64,000 bases of DNA from Porogramme epimiltina (GCA_900155495.1 FTLJ01000050.1:62001-126000), one strand, 5' to 3'. Shown: positions 1 to 17,246, counted from the stretch's first letter. Notes: generated by a model not told the origin, from the sequence alone. Numbers and translations: made by a program.

Positions 1-401
1 CAGGTGGAAATGTCGAGATGCTATATTCGGTGAGCCGCCGACCCCGAGCCTTGCAGTTTCATCGGGCTGGCAGTTGATATTTCTGGCTCTAGTCCATGCA
101 GCGTTTGCTGTCTATGCCCGAAGACTACCGCCTCTACGTAGGGCACGACTACCCGCAGGACCGGGACCACACGTGCTTCAGCACCGTCGCGGACCAGCGT
201 GAGAAGAACAAGCACATCAAACTGGGAACGGACGCGGCGACATTCATTCAGTTCCGAAAGGAGCGCGACGCTGTCCTCGGGGCCCCACGGCTTCTGCACC
301 CGTCCCTGCAGGTGAATATCCGGGCGGGGAGATTGCCTCCGCCTGACGCGAATGGAAGGATCTATCTACGCACTCCTGTCTTGTCCGATGTAAAGCTGTA
401 A
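1..401 (+). CDS. Metallo-beta-lactamase-fold hydrolase, C-terminal fragment
   Basis: Only the 3' end is in the window: exon 1-29, a 63-nt intron (GT at 30, AG at 91-92) and terminal exon 93-401. The joined reading frame runs GGNVEMLYSSMQRLLSMP, then a YVGHDYP motif, a conserved basic stretch and a VNIRAGRLPPP motif near the C-terminus. The GHDY motif supplies a late metal ligand in glyoxalase II / persulfide dioxygenase (ETHE1-like) enzymes, and the NIRAGRLP tail is common in that branch. The likely role is hydrolysis or oxidation of glutathione thioesters or persulfides. Active-site residues upstream of the window (HxHxDH) cannot be checked, so the exact activity is inferred. Confidence 0.8.
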
Positions 402-910
402 TAATTCCGTAGTCATCTCCGTATCTCCTGTCTATTCCCAATTACTAATGTTATCTATCCCGTTTGCTCCTCCAAGTCACTGCGGTCTCATGCGTAGATC
501 CCGCTTCAGGTCCGTCATCTGGGCTAATGTATTTCACCTCGGGATGACAACCTCGGGTATATAGCCTTCTGTGCACACCTCCGAGGTGCGGGTAGGTAAT
601 AAATCCGCCGGTTTCATACCCACGGTGTGGCGGTGTGTACACTGGAAGCTTGGCGATTCGGACTCGACGGCCATCCTCCTGCCTCAGTTCATCGAGATTG
701 GATGTCGTGGGTGCTGATCCCAGCTACTCAACCTGATTAATAACTTATTGACCTGCGACGCGGTCGTCTTTACACGTGCCCCTGGGCCCACACTCTGTTC
801 GCCGCCCTCGTATATTATACTACGCTCCTGAACGGCTTGCTCCGTCGACCCCGATGCGCATCCCCCCGTATTATCCTCGCTCCTCACCCCGCGATTCCGC
901 GTCTCTCTCA
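402..910. other. Intergenic, no gene seen
   Basis: About 500 bases between the hydrolase stop and the F-box start. Open frames here are short, of mixed composition and lack a recognisable domain. It must hold the 3' UTR of the first gene and the promoter of the second; no clear TATA box is seen. Confidence 0.5.
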
Positions 911-2266
911 ATGAAGGCCAACGACCTTCCCTTAGAAATCTGGCAGCAAGTTTTCGGACACGCGTGCTGCGACGGAGGACGCACCGGACTCTCACTGGCG
1001 CTTACCTCGCGTTTCTTCCACAATGCCTCCAACCTCGTACGCTTCCGTTCGCTCGCGTTCTCTTCGTTGCGCAACATACAACGATTCCTCGACTTTTTCG
1101 ATGCGCGCGCGATCACAAACCACCCCAAGCCCAAGATCCTCCACCTCCTCCTCTCCTTCTCCGCACCCGACCACATCTCCGAAGGGCCGGCAACTGAACT
1201 CGACACCGGAGCTGGCACTGATGCGTACGTGTGGCTCCGAGTTCGCCATCAGCGCGAGCACGAAAAGGCCGCTTGGGACCGCCAGTTCATGATCCTTGTC
1301 CCGAGCCTGCTCGCGCTGGCCGCCCCGTACCTCGAAACCCTTGCCATGCTCCAGTCCGACGGACATGCGGTGCCGGTCATGGGGAACTTCGCCGCACCGA
1401 TGCCGCGCCTGCGCGAGCTGACGCTCCTTATGGGTATCGCGGTCATGCTCAACGACCGGGATCTGGGCGGACCTGGCGATACAGAACACGCGGCGCACGG
1501 CACGAACGCCCCCGTTGCCCGCACTCCCTCCCCTCCGCCTTCTCCCGCCGCTGCCGCTGCCGGTGGCCGCACGCAAGCCCTCGATGCCCGCCCGCGCGAC
1601 GCCCCCTTACGCCATCCCGCCACCGCCGCACCCGAGGCGCCCCCCGTGCGGCCCGCACCCGAGATCGCATCACCCGCGCCCCCGGAGCGCTGCCGGACCG
1701 CCCTGTGGCCCGCCCTCGAGCGCCTCCACGTCGTCTGCGGACGCCACCGCGACTGGACGCTGCGCGACTCGCTCGCGTGCCTTCCCCGCCTCGCCCCCGC
1801 CCTCACGCACATCCGCATCTCCAACGCGACGTACACACACGGCAAAGACGACTGCGTGCCTGCCTTCCTCCGCCGCGCGCTCGCGCCGCGCGTCCGGGCC
1901 CACACGGCGTGGGGCCGCCACGACGCCGGCGACTCCGCGTGCGGGCGTGGGCATGAGGGTGGCGGCGGCGGCGCAGGGGAGGAGGGGGGCGCGGCCGCGA
2001 TGCCCGCGTTGAAGCGCGTCATCGTCCACTCCGTGGCCCCGCCGCCAGGCGGACGGTGCGACGTCCCGTACGAGAATTACCGCGCGCTGGTGCAATCTGT
2101 TCGCGCGACGGCCGTGGCGTGCGAAGGATCGGACGACATCCGCGTGCGGCTACTGGAAAGCGAGCGGGCTCGCCATCGCGACTGGGAGGAGATGATCGAG
2201 GCGCAGTGGGTAGACCGTGTGGAGGGTGGACTCGGGTGCTGGGATGTCTTCGGTGACGATGGCTAG
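911..2266 (+). CDS. F-box domain protein
   Basis: A single uninterrupted frame of 451 aa. It extends upstream to 776, but the methionine at 911 is chosen because the F-box begins directly after it (NDLPLEIWQQVFGHAC, then a leucine-rich stretch and SRFFHNAS). F-box proteins recruit substrates to SCF ubiquitin ligases through Skp1. The middle (about residues 200-270) is a Pro/Ala-rich low-complexity linker coded by very GC-rich DNA. The C-terminal half has leucine-spaced segments resembling the degenerate leucine-rich repeats of basidiomycete F-box families, but no regular repeat can be set. The substrate is unknown. Such genes are numerous and fast-evolving in Agaricomycetes. Confidence 0.78.
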   Translation: MKANDLPLEIWQQVFGHACCDGGRTGLSLALTSRFFHNASNLVRFRSLAFSSLRNIQRFLDFFDARAITNHPKPKILHLLLSFSAPDHISEGPATELDTGAGTDAYVWLRVRHQREHEKAAWDRQFMILVPSLLALAAPYLETLAMLQSDGHAVPVMGNFAAPMPRLRELTLLMGIAVMLNDRDLGGPGDTEHAAHGTNAPVARTPSPPPSPAAAAAGGRTQALDARPRDAPLRHPATAAPEAPPVRPAPEIASPAPPERCRTALWPALERLHVVCGRHRDWTLRDSLACLPRLAPALTHIRISNATYTHGKDDCVPAFLRRALAPRVRAHTAWGRHDAGDSACGRGHEGGGGGAGEEGGAAAMPALKRVIVHSVAPPPGGRCDVPYENYRALVQSVRATAVACEGSDDIRVRLLESERARHRDWEEMIEAQWVDRVEGGLGCWDVFGDDG

Positions 2267-3183
2267 CTGGTTGTGCTGAGCAGAACTGGTGCCGTAGTAC
2301 GAGCAGTATTCTCTCCCCCGGGCCGCATGACGTCATCTATATGGCGAAAAAAGCACATTCCATCATCGCGACCAGCGTCAGCATTGTCATCCTCCGACGG
2401 GTTGACCACAGTATCAATATGTAATCGCAAAGTTGCGAGGTCCTAGGGGCCGAGGCACATCTGCGGAGTCCTCATGGAGAGTAGGTTGTTTCAGCGTAAC
2501 CTATTATGACTCCGCTTAATCAACGGCTTCGGATCCGAGTACAGTGCCCAAAGTTTAATGATGAATCAAAGCATACCACACCGTGACAAACCTATACCTC
2601 GATGCATACGAACAGTATGATTCGCTATAGCGGAATGGTCACTACCGGCGTATGCCTGGCGCGGTAAGTTTAACAATACCGCTTACAGTTTATAGCGGAC
2701 AGGAGAACGTCCAGAAGTCGTCTGCAATTGAACTGTGTACTAATGACTTCAACTAGGAAGAGCTCCCTTAGTTAATAACGACGAATGTGAGCAGCTCCAT
2801 TGATGTTGTTACACGACTTGAGGTGAAAGTGGACTTTACAAAGATTATTAACTTTTCCCGATCAATTTATGTCAATGTTTTTGCAGCACGCGCGACATTG
2901 CTTGCTTCACCACTTACTTTACATAGGAACGGATATTGATCTCGGGATCGTAGTTAGCAGTAGTTCTCACAATAAACATCCTTCTAAATTCCCTTTTACA
3001 TACAACAGTACTTCGAAGATACAGACCAGGACAGAGCTCCGCAGAGAGGCCGCGGCATACTATCGTAAGACTGCGACCGCTCTTAGAAGCTTGTTGGAAT
3101 ACATAAAGTCGGTGCAGAAACCCGGTTCAACGGAGCAGGAAAGGCAACACTACCCAATAACTGGTCCGGAATGGAAGATCCGT
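2267..3183. other. Intergenic, A+T-richer, possible repeat relic
   Basis: About 900 bases, clearly richer in A+T than the flanking genes. A 123-aa frame (2869-3240) resembles nothing known and its end overlaps the last intron of the peroxidase on the other strand, so it is not called. Short repeated words such as TATAGCGG near 2626 and 2690 suggest old repeat debris, not a defined element. Confidence 0.4.
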
Positions 3184-4589
<1,406 letters not shown>

Positions 4590-7500
4590 TGTTCGAGAGC
4601 TGAGACGAGTCGAACAGAGAAGACTGGATGTCCTGAGGTCTTTCGGCCATCGTCAGACCCTCTTTATACCTCTCGCCCTTGACGCAACACTTCGTGCAAG
4701 CTCTACTGGCCATTACCATATTCGTCTCGACACTGCGGAGGGGCCGCCGAAATAAGCCACGTACCCAATCACAGCCCGTCTATTTTGTCATGAGACGGGC
4801 ATTGAAGCGTTGTGAACTTCAGTACCAGCGGGGCGGACGGGCGACACATCCCAGAAGGTCGGTGTGTCGGCGAAAAGCGCATGAATGGCCAATAGAGTAC
4901 TATCTGGTTGCCCAAATGGGATTGTGAGTGCCCGACGGAACAGGGTGGTGATGATACTCGCACGGAGTCAACGCCCCGGCAAATGTACACTCGTGAGAGA
5001 CAGAAGGCCGGGAGGGAGAGTGGCGGTCTTCGGAAGCGCAGGACAGGAGGTACGAAGGAGAGGAGGCATGGTCACGACCAAGCCCGGTACCTGTACGCAA
5101 TCATTACTGCCACGGTGGAGTGCGCCTGGAGAAAATGTACGCGATAATCCTCAAAACATGATGCAAGTGCTCACCTACTCTCTGGACGTACCGTCGTGTT
5201 GGTGTATCAGTAGACTGCTACGCGAGTGGTCATGAAGATACCGCAATGGTTGGTAAGAGTGGGAAAGGATCATTCCGCGTCAACCAGAAGCAAGGTAGAG
5301 CACGTTGAGCACATGTTGTGCGCTGCCCTCCCGTCATTCGGGGTGACCGAAACCGGAACGTCTCCGCTGATACGAGGCACCTGTCAATTGACAAAGCCAC
5401 AACTGGATGTGATGAGCAACACAGAGCCTATGAAGTATGGTCCTTCAATGCCCAACAACTACTTGCAGAGGCAGAAAGGAAACTGTATTTGGGTCGGAGT
5501 AACCCGGCGGGCCCAAGAGCCTCCGTCGGGACCGCATCGAGCCAAGTGACGCGTCTATTTTGCGCCGTCGACGCCCTTTGCCAAATACTGAGGCAACTCA
5601 CCTCCAGACCAGCATCGCCGGACACTCTATTCTCGGTGTGAGAGCGACCATAACGCCGTATTGATCTAGCGTGCCAGACCACTCCCATGGTTGCCTTACC
5701 GGCAACTGTTCATCCAGCGCCCCGGACGGGGCTCTTTCTCACACATCCTGCCCTGCCCCTCGTTCAAACTCTGTGCTCTAACCTATCTTTTCTGCTGCGA
5801 ACATCATCGGCGCTATGGTCGTGGATTTATTCCTGGCGCAACGCGTGGCATTGAGCTAATTTTAGACATGCTAACCGACTCTGCACGTCTCACCTTGGAC
5901 GGTTCAAAGTTCAGGGACATGTTGTTAAACACCGACACGAAAGTGATTTTGTGGGTCACGAAATAATTGGGCAAGATGGTGGTGGCAGACCAAAAGGAGA
6001 GAGCAGTGTTCCCATCTCCACCAAGACGCGCCTAAGCGTTTGCGATCATCGGCCATCACGTGCGCGTGTTTCTATCTCATCCCGCGACCAGGCCGAAACT
6101 TGCACTGACATCCTCGACTGCGCAGCGACAGGTAGGTGTTAGGATTCCCAAGGTATCAATTTTAAATGTTGCATTCACAGAGCCCATCGATTCCAGAGAT
6201 AACCTCTCGGTATGTTTGAACGATAGAAGAAATTTTCGAGTGACAATCGGACATGTCTTACCAACTTGACCAATTAGTCGCGCAGATTTCCACTGAACCT
6301 AACCCGCAAGTGGAAATTGGTGCAGATAAATAGAGGTCTCTGTATTTCAGGATTTTAGTCAATGGTCAAGGCCAACGGTAAATCATAGCCAACCCAAAGT
6401 CTGCACTCTTCCAACTCATGAGTCATGGATTACCGTTACTAAAATATAGTATGACAGTCCACCTCTGCGCGCCACAAGAGAACCGACTTCGGACGTCTGC
6501 CGCAACAGGACACATGGGCGAATACCTCCCGCGCAAGATGGCATTTTTCCAGTACTAGGCCAATCCATCGAGAGAAATTTTGCCCTCTGGAAGAACGTAC
6601 GTCTCGTTACTCGTAGTTTATGTGGTTCTTGTACGCAACCTGCTCACTCGCGGCTGAACGTGGTGGCGTGAAAAGGCTAGGTATCTCGGGTTCTGAAGTT
6701 CGACCCGTCTAAGTTCATATCCTGGCAATGGGGCATGGGTGTGACGCAGTAAAGCACGTGAACGTTACCTCACGCGTCGTGGCACACACTCGTCCTACCT
6801 TTAGGCGCCTCAACCTCCAGATCCCTCTACGTAACTTTGTTACAAGCAACAGTGGTAGGTTATACGGCATGTCCGATATACCCGATCTTCCCAACTGCTG
6901 CAAAGCAGTGGAACCGAGAAAGCCGTCAGGAACACTCGACGCTGAGTTCAAACCTAGGAATTCAATTTTGCCCAGCGAATACTAGCTGTCACCCCACGGT
7001 GAGTCTTCGCGATACCGTCATGGTTCTTCCTTGGCGTGTTTATCCGTGATCCACACTATCTTACTTTAAGTAATCCCAGCTGTGAAAGGCCCGAAATTTC
7101 GGGTTTAAGGATGGACGTACCGTTGTATATGATGTGAATCGCCGAATTGGCACAACATCAGCTCTAAAAGACTATTTTACTGCCATTGCTGAGTTCCCGA
7201 GATCCAGGTCAGTCATTTTACACGTAGTATTAAATGCAGTAGCACTAATGAGGTTATTTTCAAAGTCATGCATGCGGCACGTAGAGTTGATCCCACATGG
7301 AGGTGCTGCGGCGGACCAGAACCCTCTGTGACCAACCATTTTGTGACTTCTATTTTCGCCCTTGAAGACATACGAAGCTGGTGTCACAGAGGGAGCCATA
7401 GATTCAGCTTATGCATCCGCTGGTACGCAAATACTCTCCCTCGACAGCGTCACATACCCCGTGCTTACTACATCACACGCACCCACGGCTGCCAGAAAAT

Positions 7501-8184
7501 CATCCTCGAGGCATCCACGCTCGAAACTGCCAAATATTATGAGGTCCTCTGATTAAAAGGGCACTTCTCCTTATGAAAATTCCGCTTAATGCCTGTCGAT
7601 CGGGTCTTCGGCATTAGTGACACATTTTACGCATGCCAACGGTCTATAGCGATAGCCCAAGGTGGTGGTTGCACAAACGATCCACACCGCCTCGTACATG
7701 CTCCAGCATATACACAACTCCTTACCCCCCTGGATCTATATTAGGTCGAACGGGGCATTGATGGTCCCAAGCTCTTGCTCATTGTCAGCCAGGTATGAGG
7801 GGACGGGTGCTTGTGTAGCGGCATCCTTTGGGGGAAGGCGTCGGGATTCGCTGGCGCGACGTTTGACTCACGCCCACGCCCAATTCGGCCCAGGCGCTCC
7901 CACCCCAGGTCGCCGCCCAAGACGAGCTCCTCGACACGGATCTCAACCCATACCACTCGCACGCCGAGCCCGACGGCGCAAGACGCGCCTCCGACTCCGA
8001 CCCCCCGCGCAGGGCGGAGTCCCGACGGTTTCTGCTGCGCACTCAGAGGATGCCCGCGAGGCAGGGGCAGGCACGTTTAGTGCCGATGCCGTTTGACATA
8101 ATCGACCAGCTGAATACCCTCTCGTGACTGGATGCCCATACAATACGCGTACAGTACATGTGCCCTTCCCACCTATAGATACGT
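4590..8184. other. 3.6-kb intergenic region between MnP copy 1 and bleomycin hydrolase
   Basis: The first few hundred bases hold the peroxidase promoter (TATA and inverted CCAAT). The rest is A+T-richer than coding DNA, with many short frames on both strands and no family motif, long intron-like structure or clear terminal repeats. It looks like decayed intergenic or transposon-derived DNA. Nothing else can be supported. Confidence 0.5.
4663..4668 (-). promoter_or_regulatory. TATA box of manganese peroxidase copy 1
   Basis: GGTATAAAG on the minus strand, 79 bp before the ATG, at nearly the same spacing as in the other two peroxidase genes of the cluster (76 and 80 bp). An inverted CCAAT box (ATTGG on the gene strand) lies at 4768-4764, about 179 bp upstream of the ATG. 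Confidence 0.7.
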
Positions 8185-10016
8185 TTATGCCAACGAGCCC
8201 TATGACGTCCCGGGGTCAGTACCTAGCGCCCGATAACGCTCATACCGGAGCTAGCGAGAGACTCACCATGGGGTCCCACGGAGGCAATACCGTGCGCTCG
8301 CCGCTCTCGAATACCTTCACGAGGTCCTTGGGTGCCAACGCCTTCGGAATGACGATCTGGTACACGAACTCTTCGAACCACCTGTCGCTCATCACGAACC
8401 AGCCCTTCTCGCCGGCCTCCTCGCCCCACGAGTTCTCCACCTTGTAGCGCACGGGCCGCCCGCGCTCGTCGAGGTGCACGGCCGAGATGACCATCGCGTG
8501 CGTCATGCTCGACTCGGTCGTGCGCAGGCGATCAGCCTTGCTCATCCCGAACGAGATGTCGAACGCGGCCTCGTACGCGAAGAGGCTCTGATCCATGATA
8601 CCTGCGCTGCGGTCGGAGAACTTGCCGACGTCACAGCCGAAGAAGACAGGTTGGCCAGCCTTGAGCTGGCGTATGACGGCCTGCTTGAGGTTTTCGATCT
8701 CCGTGTTTACATCTGTTGACGTATGCATGTAGACGTGAGTCATTCGCGTGTAGGATGGATGTAATAATGAGGGACACGCACAGAGTACGGGGCGCTCCCC
8801 CCATAGATTTCCGAGCTTGTCCACGGTGTAAAGTTTGCCGTAATCATTGCGAGGATCGTTGATAAGTGAGAACGAGTCGGCCGGCTGACCAAGAAGGATT
8901 TGGTCAATATATTGGACAGTGATGGTGAATGAATTCTGGCTTCTCACCGAGTACTTATCGTACGCAAACGATTTGTAGAACTCCAGAGGAGTCCCGGTCC
9001 ACGACGCGTGCTTCCCGTCTTTGTTGTAATAGTCCCATGTGAACGGCTCGTCGGGCTTGGGGGGCACACCGAGCGTTGCCGTCATGATAACGTAGACCTC
9101 CTTCATAAGCTCTTCTTTCTTGGCGCGCAGAGTGGCCAGGATGGCGTCCTCGGAGAGGCTAGAGGTTGCGCGAAGGGACTCCGAGAGCCCACGCAAAACA
9201 AGCCCATGCTCGCGCAGCTTAGTCTTCAGAAGAGAATTGAGAGGGGAACTGAGGGAGGAATGAAGCGACTCGGGGTAGAGCGATTGAGGGATGGCGCCAT
9301 ATGTCTGTCGTGAAGCGAAGGAGGATGTTTAGAAATGGGAACAACCCGCGAAATGAGGTGGAGGCCGTACCTCAAGGAGGTTGACTGCCATATCCCACTG
9401 GCCACCATCGCTGATAAGCTCGTCTGCGAGGTGAAGAACGACACGGTCATCTAGGGGAAGGTGTGCATTCTCAATAGAGAGTTCGAGGTAGTAGTTCGAC
9501 TTGTTGAGCTTGTCCCAGAAGAACAAATAGGACTGTCGTTGAAGAAATTGAAGAAGTCAGAATGGACGAGAAAGGAAAATCTTGGGAGAAAAATCAAAGT
9601 CGTACCTGGGATAGTTGGAACTCAGAGAGGGTTAGCTTCTTCATAACGCTGTACCGGAGAACATTCGTTGTCGCAAACAGCCAGCAGCGACCAGAACTCT
9701 TCTGACTGGTGATCGGACCCGTCTTGAACTCGAGCCCGGTGTTGAAGACATGGGCGTCCGCGATGCGTGCAGAGCGTGAGACGAGCGATTCGCGAATGTT
9801 GCTATGACTGAGGATGGTGCGCGAGAGCTGCAGTTTGGGCGACTGCTCAACGGCATTCTCCCACGCGTCGACGTTGCCGATTGTGAGCGCGCCCTTCGAG
9901 GAGAGAGGTGCGGTGATGCGCAGGTCAGAACACAACTTCGCGATGCCGCCAGCGGTATCGGCCTTCTCAGAGTGGCATGGCTCTGTGTTGGCAGGTTTGG
10001 ATGGTGTAGATCCCAT
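8185..10016 (-). CDS. Bleomycin hydrolase / cysteine aminopeptidase (peptidase C1B)
   Basis: Five exons: 10016-9606, 9532-9371, 9304-8782, 8712-8267, 8199-8185; 518 aa, slightly longer than yeast Lap3/Blh1. The papain-type triad is complete: Cys111 in SSGRCWLFATTN, His437 in SMTHAMV and Asn459 in VENSWGEE. Other family marks are GGQWDMAVNLLE, TYGAIPQSLYPES and FFGCDVGKFSDRSAG. The start MGSTPSKP fits an N-myristoylation context (G2, S6). The last intron (GTGAGT to ATAG) gives the family C-terminus WDPMGSLA; reading through would give a non-family tail, so the spliced form is preferred. Members are cytosolic homo-oligomeric aminopeptidases that trim peptides and inactivate thiolactones and bleomycin. 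It sits inside the peroxidase cluster without an obvious functional link. Confidence 0.9.
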
Positions 10017-11977
10017 AGTTCCGAGTCTGAGGCGTTGCTGTGGTTGTGCGGACAGGCGAGAGCGACGAAAGGGCAGTTGGCTGTCCAGGTAAGAGCCGCG
10101 ATAAGTGAATGTTGAGACAGGGCGTGAGGCATCCTAGCCGCGCAAGACCCGCGGATGACGCCTTGCCATATTGATCTGAAGCAAGTGTGACATGGGTGTG
10201 TCTCGGAGATGGTGGTACGGCGTGATGCATATGGGCTCTGTTCTTCTGAGATAACGGCGGGCTTGTGATTGGTTGGATGCAGTTGTGATACTGTTATTAG
10301 AGACGCGGGCCGCTGGCCGCCTTCAGGATCCGAGACCAGGGGCTACTCTCTGAGGTTGAAGGCGTTAGCATTCGATGGATAAGAGACCTAGTTAGAGAGC
10401 TGAGGCTTCAAGACAGTCGAGGCGGTGAAAACTCTTCCACGGAGGCGGCCAAAATAGCACAAGGCAACGCCAGCACAGACGCCGAGCGGCAGCAACGGAC
10501 CGCGTATCTTGTGACGGAAGGGTCATGTGCCATGTGACGAGACGCGTCGGCATCACAGTCAGCGCCGTCACAGCGCATGTTTTTCGATGTCGATGCGCTA
10601 GCCACCAGAGTGTCTGTAAGCAGTTCACCAAAATCTGACCACACTCCAAACTTCCATGACTAATTTTGTCTACCATCTCAATCGACGCGCTGAAAGACAG
10701 CCTGCGATCCGGGCTTGAAGGGCCGCCTCGCATGTCAGCATTCCCATCGCACTAACACCGTGGAACACCTGTTCTCAAGACCACCAACCCGCGGGCAACC
10801 AACCGCTCCTCCGGTAAGCACCCTGTTTTAGGCCCATGACGTGCTATGTCATGAATATGCTAGAACATAGCGATATGCTCGCAGCGCGTGAGCTCAGAGA
10901 CCCGTTGCTGGCAGAGCAAGGTTGTCTAGGATCATTAAATCCCATCGAAGATATTGTCTTGGATACTGCGCTCAATCGCACCCACCGCTTCGCCAAATAG
11001 GAGCACAGTGGTTCAAATTAGTGATCCTACTATGCCCACAGATCCACTTCTTGTCCAAGGAGAGCCAGTAAGAGTGTCTACATTAACGGGGCGGGACTTT
11101 TTGGGATACTGCACTCCAGCGCGGCTTCTGCGCAGTAGGCCGTTTTTCCTCAGCTTATTAGCGATGCCCCAACATCCAAGCTCCTCTTTTTCAACCTCGC
11201 TTTTGCAAAGGCTGTTGGGCTGACCGCTCTTTCCTCAGTCGCGCTACCTGACGTCTCGATCGTTGGATACATTTTTCTCTGGACCCACTGCGTCGTCCTG
11301 TGATCATATGCCATGCTTCGACCCATTGGCGCCTTCTCCCAGGGAGCTTCCGGTCCTCTGGCATGCGATGCCGAACGTCTGTGCGCCGCCGCCCGCTCTG
11401 TTGTTTCCTCGATCTTTGAGCAGAAGATGAACAACCCATAGTCATGGCCCTCCCCACCGCATGAGTTGTCGCGTCATCGTTTCAGCGTTCCTGGCTCGAT
11501 GAATAGTGACATTCGTGCGGCACCGCTGACATGGTGAGTTCGTCGGTCACTTTGGCAGCGACCGCTGTCTTCTGACTTCGTCCTTGCGGCTGTTTCACAG
11601 AGGGCGCGGGGTTTGCATGTCCGCTGAACACATGGCTGAGAGTTCCGCGGACCAGAATGACGCCAGAGTCGACGATGACAAGCGACCATTGGACGATCAC
11701 CGAGTCGCAAGCAACACGCCGACCCCGCGGACGCGTACTTGCCCGCCCTTCGGGTCCGGCGGCGCGTGCGGCACCGACGACAGCGTTATCCAAGAGTTGC
11801 AATTGGTCATCGTTGGCCTCAGCGCGCTGTCCCCGCCGTCCTGGCACGCGTTCTATGCATAGCGAGTCGCTCTGAGCGGTCCCGGACACAGTGTCGAGAG
11901 GTATAAAAGGCGGGAGAGCGCAGCGTACTCCTTCAGAACAACAGTTCTCTCCTTTGATACCTGCCTCACGGTGCGGA
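10017..11977. other. Intergenic between bleomycin hydrolase and versatile peroxidase
   Basis: Nearly 2 kb holding two divergent promoters. Only the right end has recognisable signals (TATA at 11902, inverted CCAAT at 11802-11806 and another ATTGG near 11690). Frames of 80-180 aa between 11150 and 12024 on the minus strand cross the peroxidase promoter and first exons, have no domain and are rejected as chance. Confidence 0.5.
11902..11907 (+). promoter_or_regulatory. TATA box of versatile peroxidase
   Basis: GTATAAAAGG, 76 bp upstream of the ATG; an inverted CCAAT (ATTGG, 11802-11806) lies 176 bp upstream. Both spacings match the neighbouring peroxidase genes. Confidence 0.72.
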
Positions 11978-13445
<1,468 letters not shown>

Positions 13446-15201
13446 GGAACTCGAAGACGCAGGCAGGCAGTGCTAGCCTCCGGCAAGCCGCACGCTAATC
13501 CCCCACCGGTCCCGGTTATCTGCTCGTTATGCCTGACCTTCCGCCCCGTTTATATCTCGAATATGTATGATGATGGTGACGCCTCTGTGGTTTGCTGAAG
13601 ATTTGTTTGTAGGAAGTACTAGGTGATGTTGAATACAACTGGTGTACATTGTAGAAGTCGCTTGAGCCCAAGATTTCGGAACACGATCGAGAGTCGCAAA
13701 TTTTACGAGACGATGCCCTGGGATGGCGCGTTCACCCTCTCCTCGGTGTGTCACCTCCCTCGAATCTAAGTTTGGGGGCGGGCATGGCAGCCGTGGTGCC
13801 TACCATGGGAGCGATCCCGGGAACCTGAGAATAACCTTTCAGACGCCTCCCAGGAACATGAGAACGCACCGAAGTCGACCCCTCGGTTCCGAGTCACTGT
13901 ATCTCGCCCCCTGAGTGTCTCTCGGCTCGTATTCGCCCAAGACACGGTACCGAATGAACGAAGACCTGGCGGGCGGGAGGCGGGGCCAGCCGCGGGTCCG
14001 GGTGTGCGGCGTTAGAAGACGGCGGGACAGCCTACATCCGCGATGCGCGCGCGCCCTCGAAGCCTCTCACAAAACCTCTCAAAATTTTATGCACGGCGCA
14101 TGGTTCGCCTTCGACCGACGGCAGAAGCGCACCAGCGATCGATGGCGGGCGTCGGCGCGCGGGCGTGGTGGGAGAGGTATGCTTTTGTTTCCAATGCCTG
14201 CCGGCGCGCATGGGAAGATACGTTTGCATCGAGGGTGAGCACGACCCTGTGCCCACACTGATCACAGAATATCTGATCCTTTTCGTTGTTCTGTGAAAGA
14301 TCGTGTAGGCGGCGGCGGATGGGTGTGCGGGGAGCTCGGAAGTGGAACCACGCGAGCCATATTTGGAAGCGCCCACACCACGCCGGGGTCCGCCGAGCAG
14401 CAGGGGCCTGCCAAGGTTCCCTCCGCCCTCCTCCCCGCTCTTAGCCACTGACCACTACTAGATTGCCGATCACACAAACAACACAGCCATGAAGACAGCT
14501 TGGAACGGAGTTTTGCGCATGGAGGTCTTGGGTGGTTGAGGTTTGGTGTACCCCGTCAGCTCTGCCAGGCATGCCTTACTAACTGAATCGCTAGGATGTT
14601 GATTATCGCACGGTATCCCAGGTCCGAAGTCGCTTCTGCACCCCTTCCCGCTCTGTTGGGCATCCCAGTTGACCGGTAAGGACCCTAACCTTGCCCACTG
14701 TCCTGTGCATACACTGAGCACCCGGCTGCAGTTCGCATGGTGATACTCCTGTATGTCGACGTGCTCGCATGCCCCGGGACCTATGGAGCTCCGTGAGGGT
14801 GCGCTTGTCACATACGAGGGACAGGGAACATGCTTCCTATCCCCAGGAATTGTCCGTGTACAACGCGGCCGTCGCGCGGGTCCTGTTCCGCCCCATGCAC
14901 ACCCCTCCGTCTGAGCGGACACACCCCTTCCATTGGCCCAACACGCCACAGACACCGCCCATCCGATGGTATGGGTGGTCCCCAATTCCCCCTCCACGGT
15001 GCCCCGGGCCCACTGTGGCTGAATCAGCCGGACACGATTGGTCGGTGGTCCTCGAGGGGTAGCCTGTACCACTCTGGGGCCGCACCTCTACCGCTCTGAG
15101 CAAAACGCCAAGCACGAACAGTATAAAGAGGCCAAGAGCGAAGGCGAACAAACTTCAGGACACCCAGTCTCCTCTGTTCGACTCGTCTTAGCTCTCGGAC
15201 A
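13446..15201. other. Intergenic between versatile peroxidase and MnP copy 2
   Basis: 1.75 kb holding the VP 3' UTR and the promoter of the next peroxidase. TGCACAC at 14896-14902 matches the metal-response element consensus TGCRCNC, about 306 bp upstream of the ATG. An inverted CCAAT is at 15037-15041 (165 bp upstream) and a TATA box at 15122. No gene is seen; open frames on both strands lack motifs. Confidence 0.5.
15122..15127 (+). promoter_or_regulatory. TATA box of manganese peroxidase copy 2
   Basis: GTATAAAGAG, 80 bp upstream of the start codon, with a conserved inverted CCAAT at 15037-15041. Confidence 0.72.
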
Positions 15202-16611
<1,410 letters not shown>

Positions 16612-17246
16612 ACGTGTCGCGGCAGAGTGATGAAGTGTTAACGGCCCTTGGGTTTCTTATATGCATATCTATTCCGCGTTCTCTTGTAGTCTGGCGGCGA
16701 TGGTGTGGTAACATCTCGTCTCCCGATTGCAGACTCGCGTGGTTCCAGCGTCGGCATTGGAGTAGTCGAATGTAGATCTGTATTGTGAAATAAACCGGGT
16801 GTTCCGCTGTAGCAATCTCTACTTGTGCAATTGAAGGATCGTGTTCAACGAGGTGCACGCGCGCCAAAGCGTTCTAAGATTTGAAGAGAACAGGGAGTTA
16901 TATATGAACGCCAGAGACATCAAGCATCTGGTGTATCGTAATTGCATCCCAAAGTCACGTGGGAGCGGGCACAGGAGTTTACCGTGGTTAGATAGAGCGT
17001 GATACCTAGAAGTACATCCATCTCGTCTATGGGCATAGTAGACTAAAGCAAATGATACTTACGGAGAGGCAATAGTTACAAGAATCGTACATTCGTAGTC
17101 ATGGGCTCTCGGTGGCCTTGTTATGCATACAACTACAACCCTACGTACACAGTCAGGTGACGCGTAGGGTGAGAGCAGGTGTAGTAAATGAGGGGAGGGG
17201 AGTTATCGTAAGGCAAGAACGAATATACGTACACGAAGATCCACAA
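16612..17246. other. Convergent intergenic region
   Basis: About 630 bases between two convergent genes, expected to hold both 3' UTRs. Nothing else recognised. Confidence 0.5.

Noticed and set aside
8240..8266. Bleomycin hydrolase ending in VSLSLAPV by read-through
   Set aside because: A perfect GTGAGT donor follows WDPM and splicing to 8199 gives the family end GSLA.
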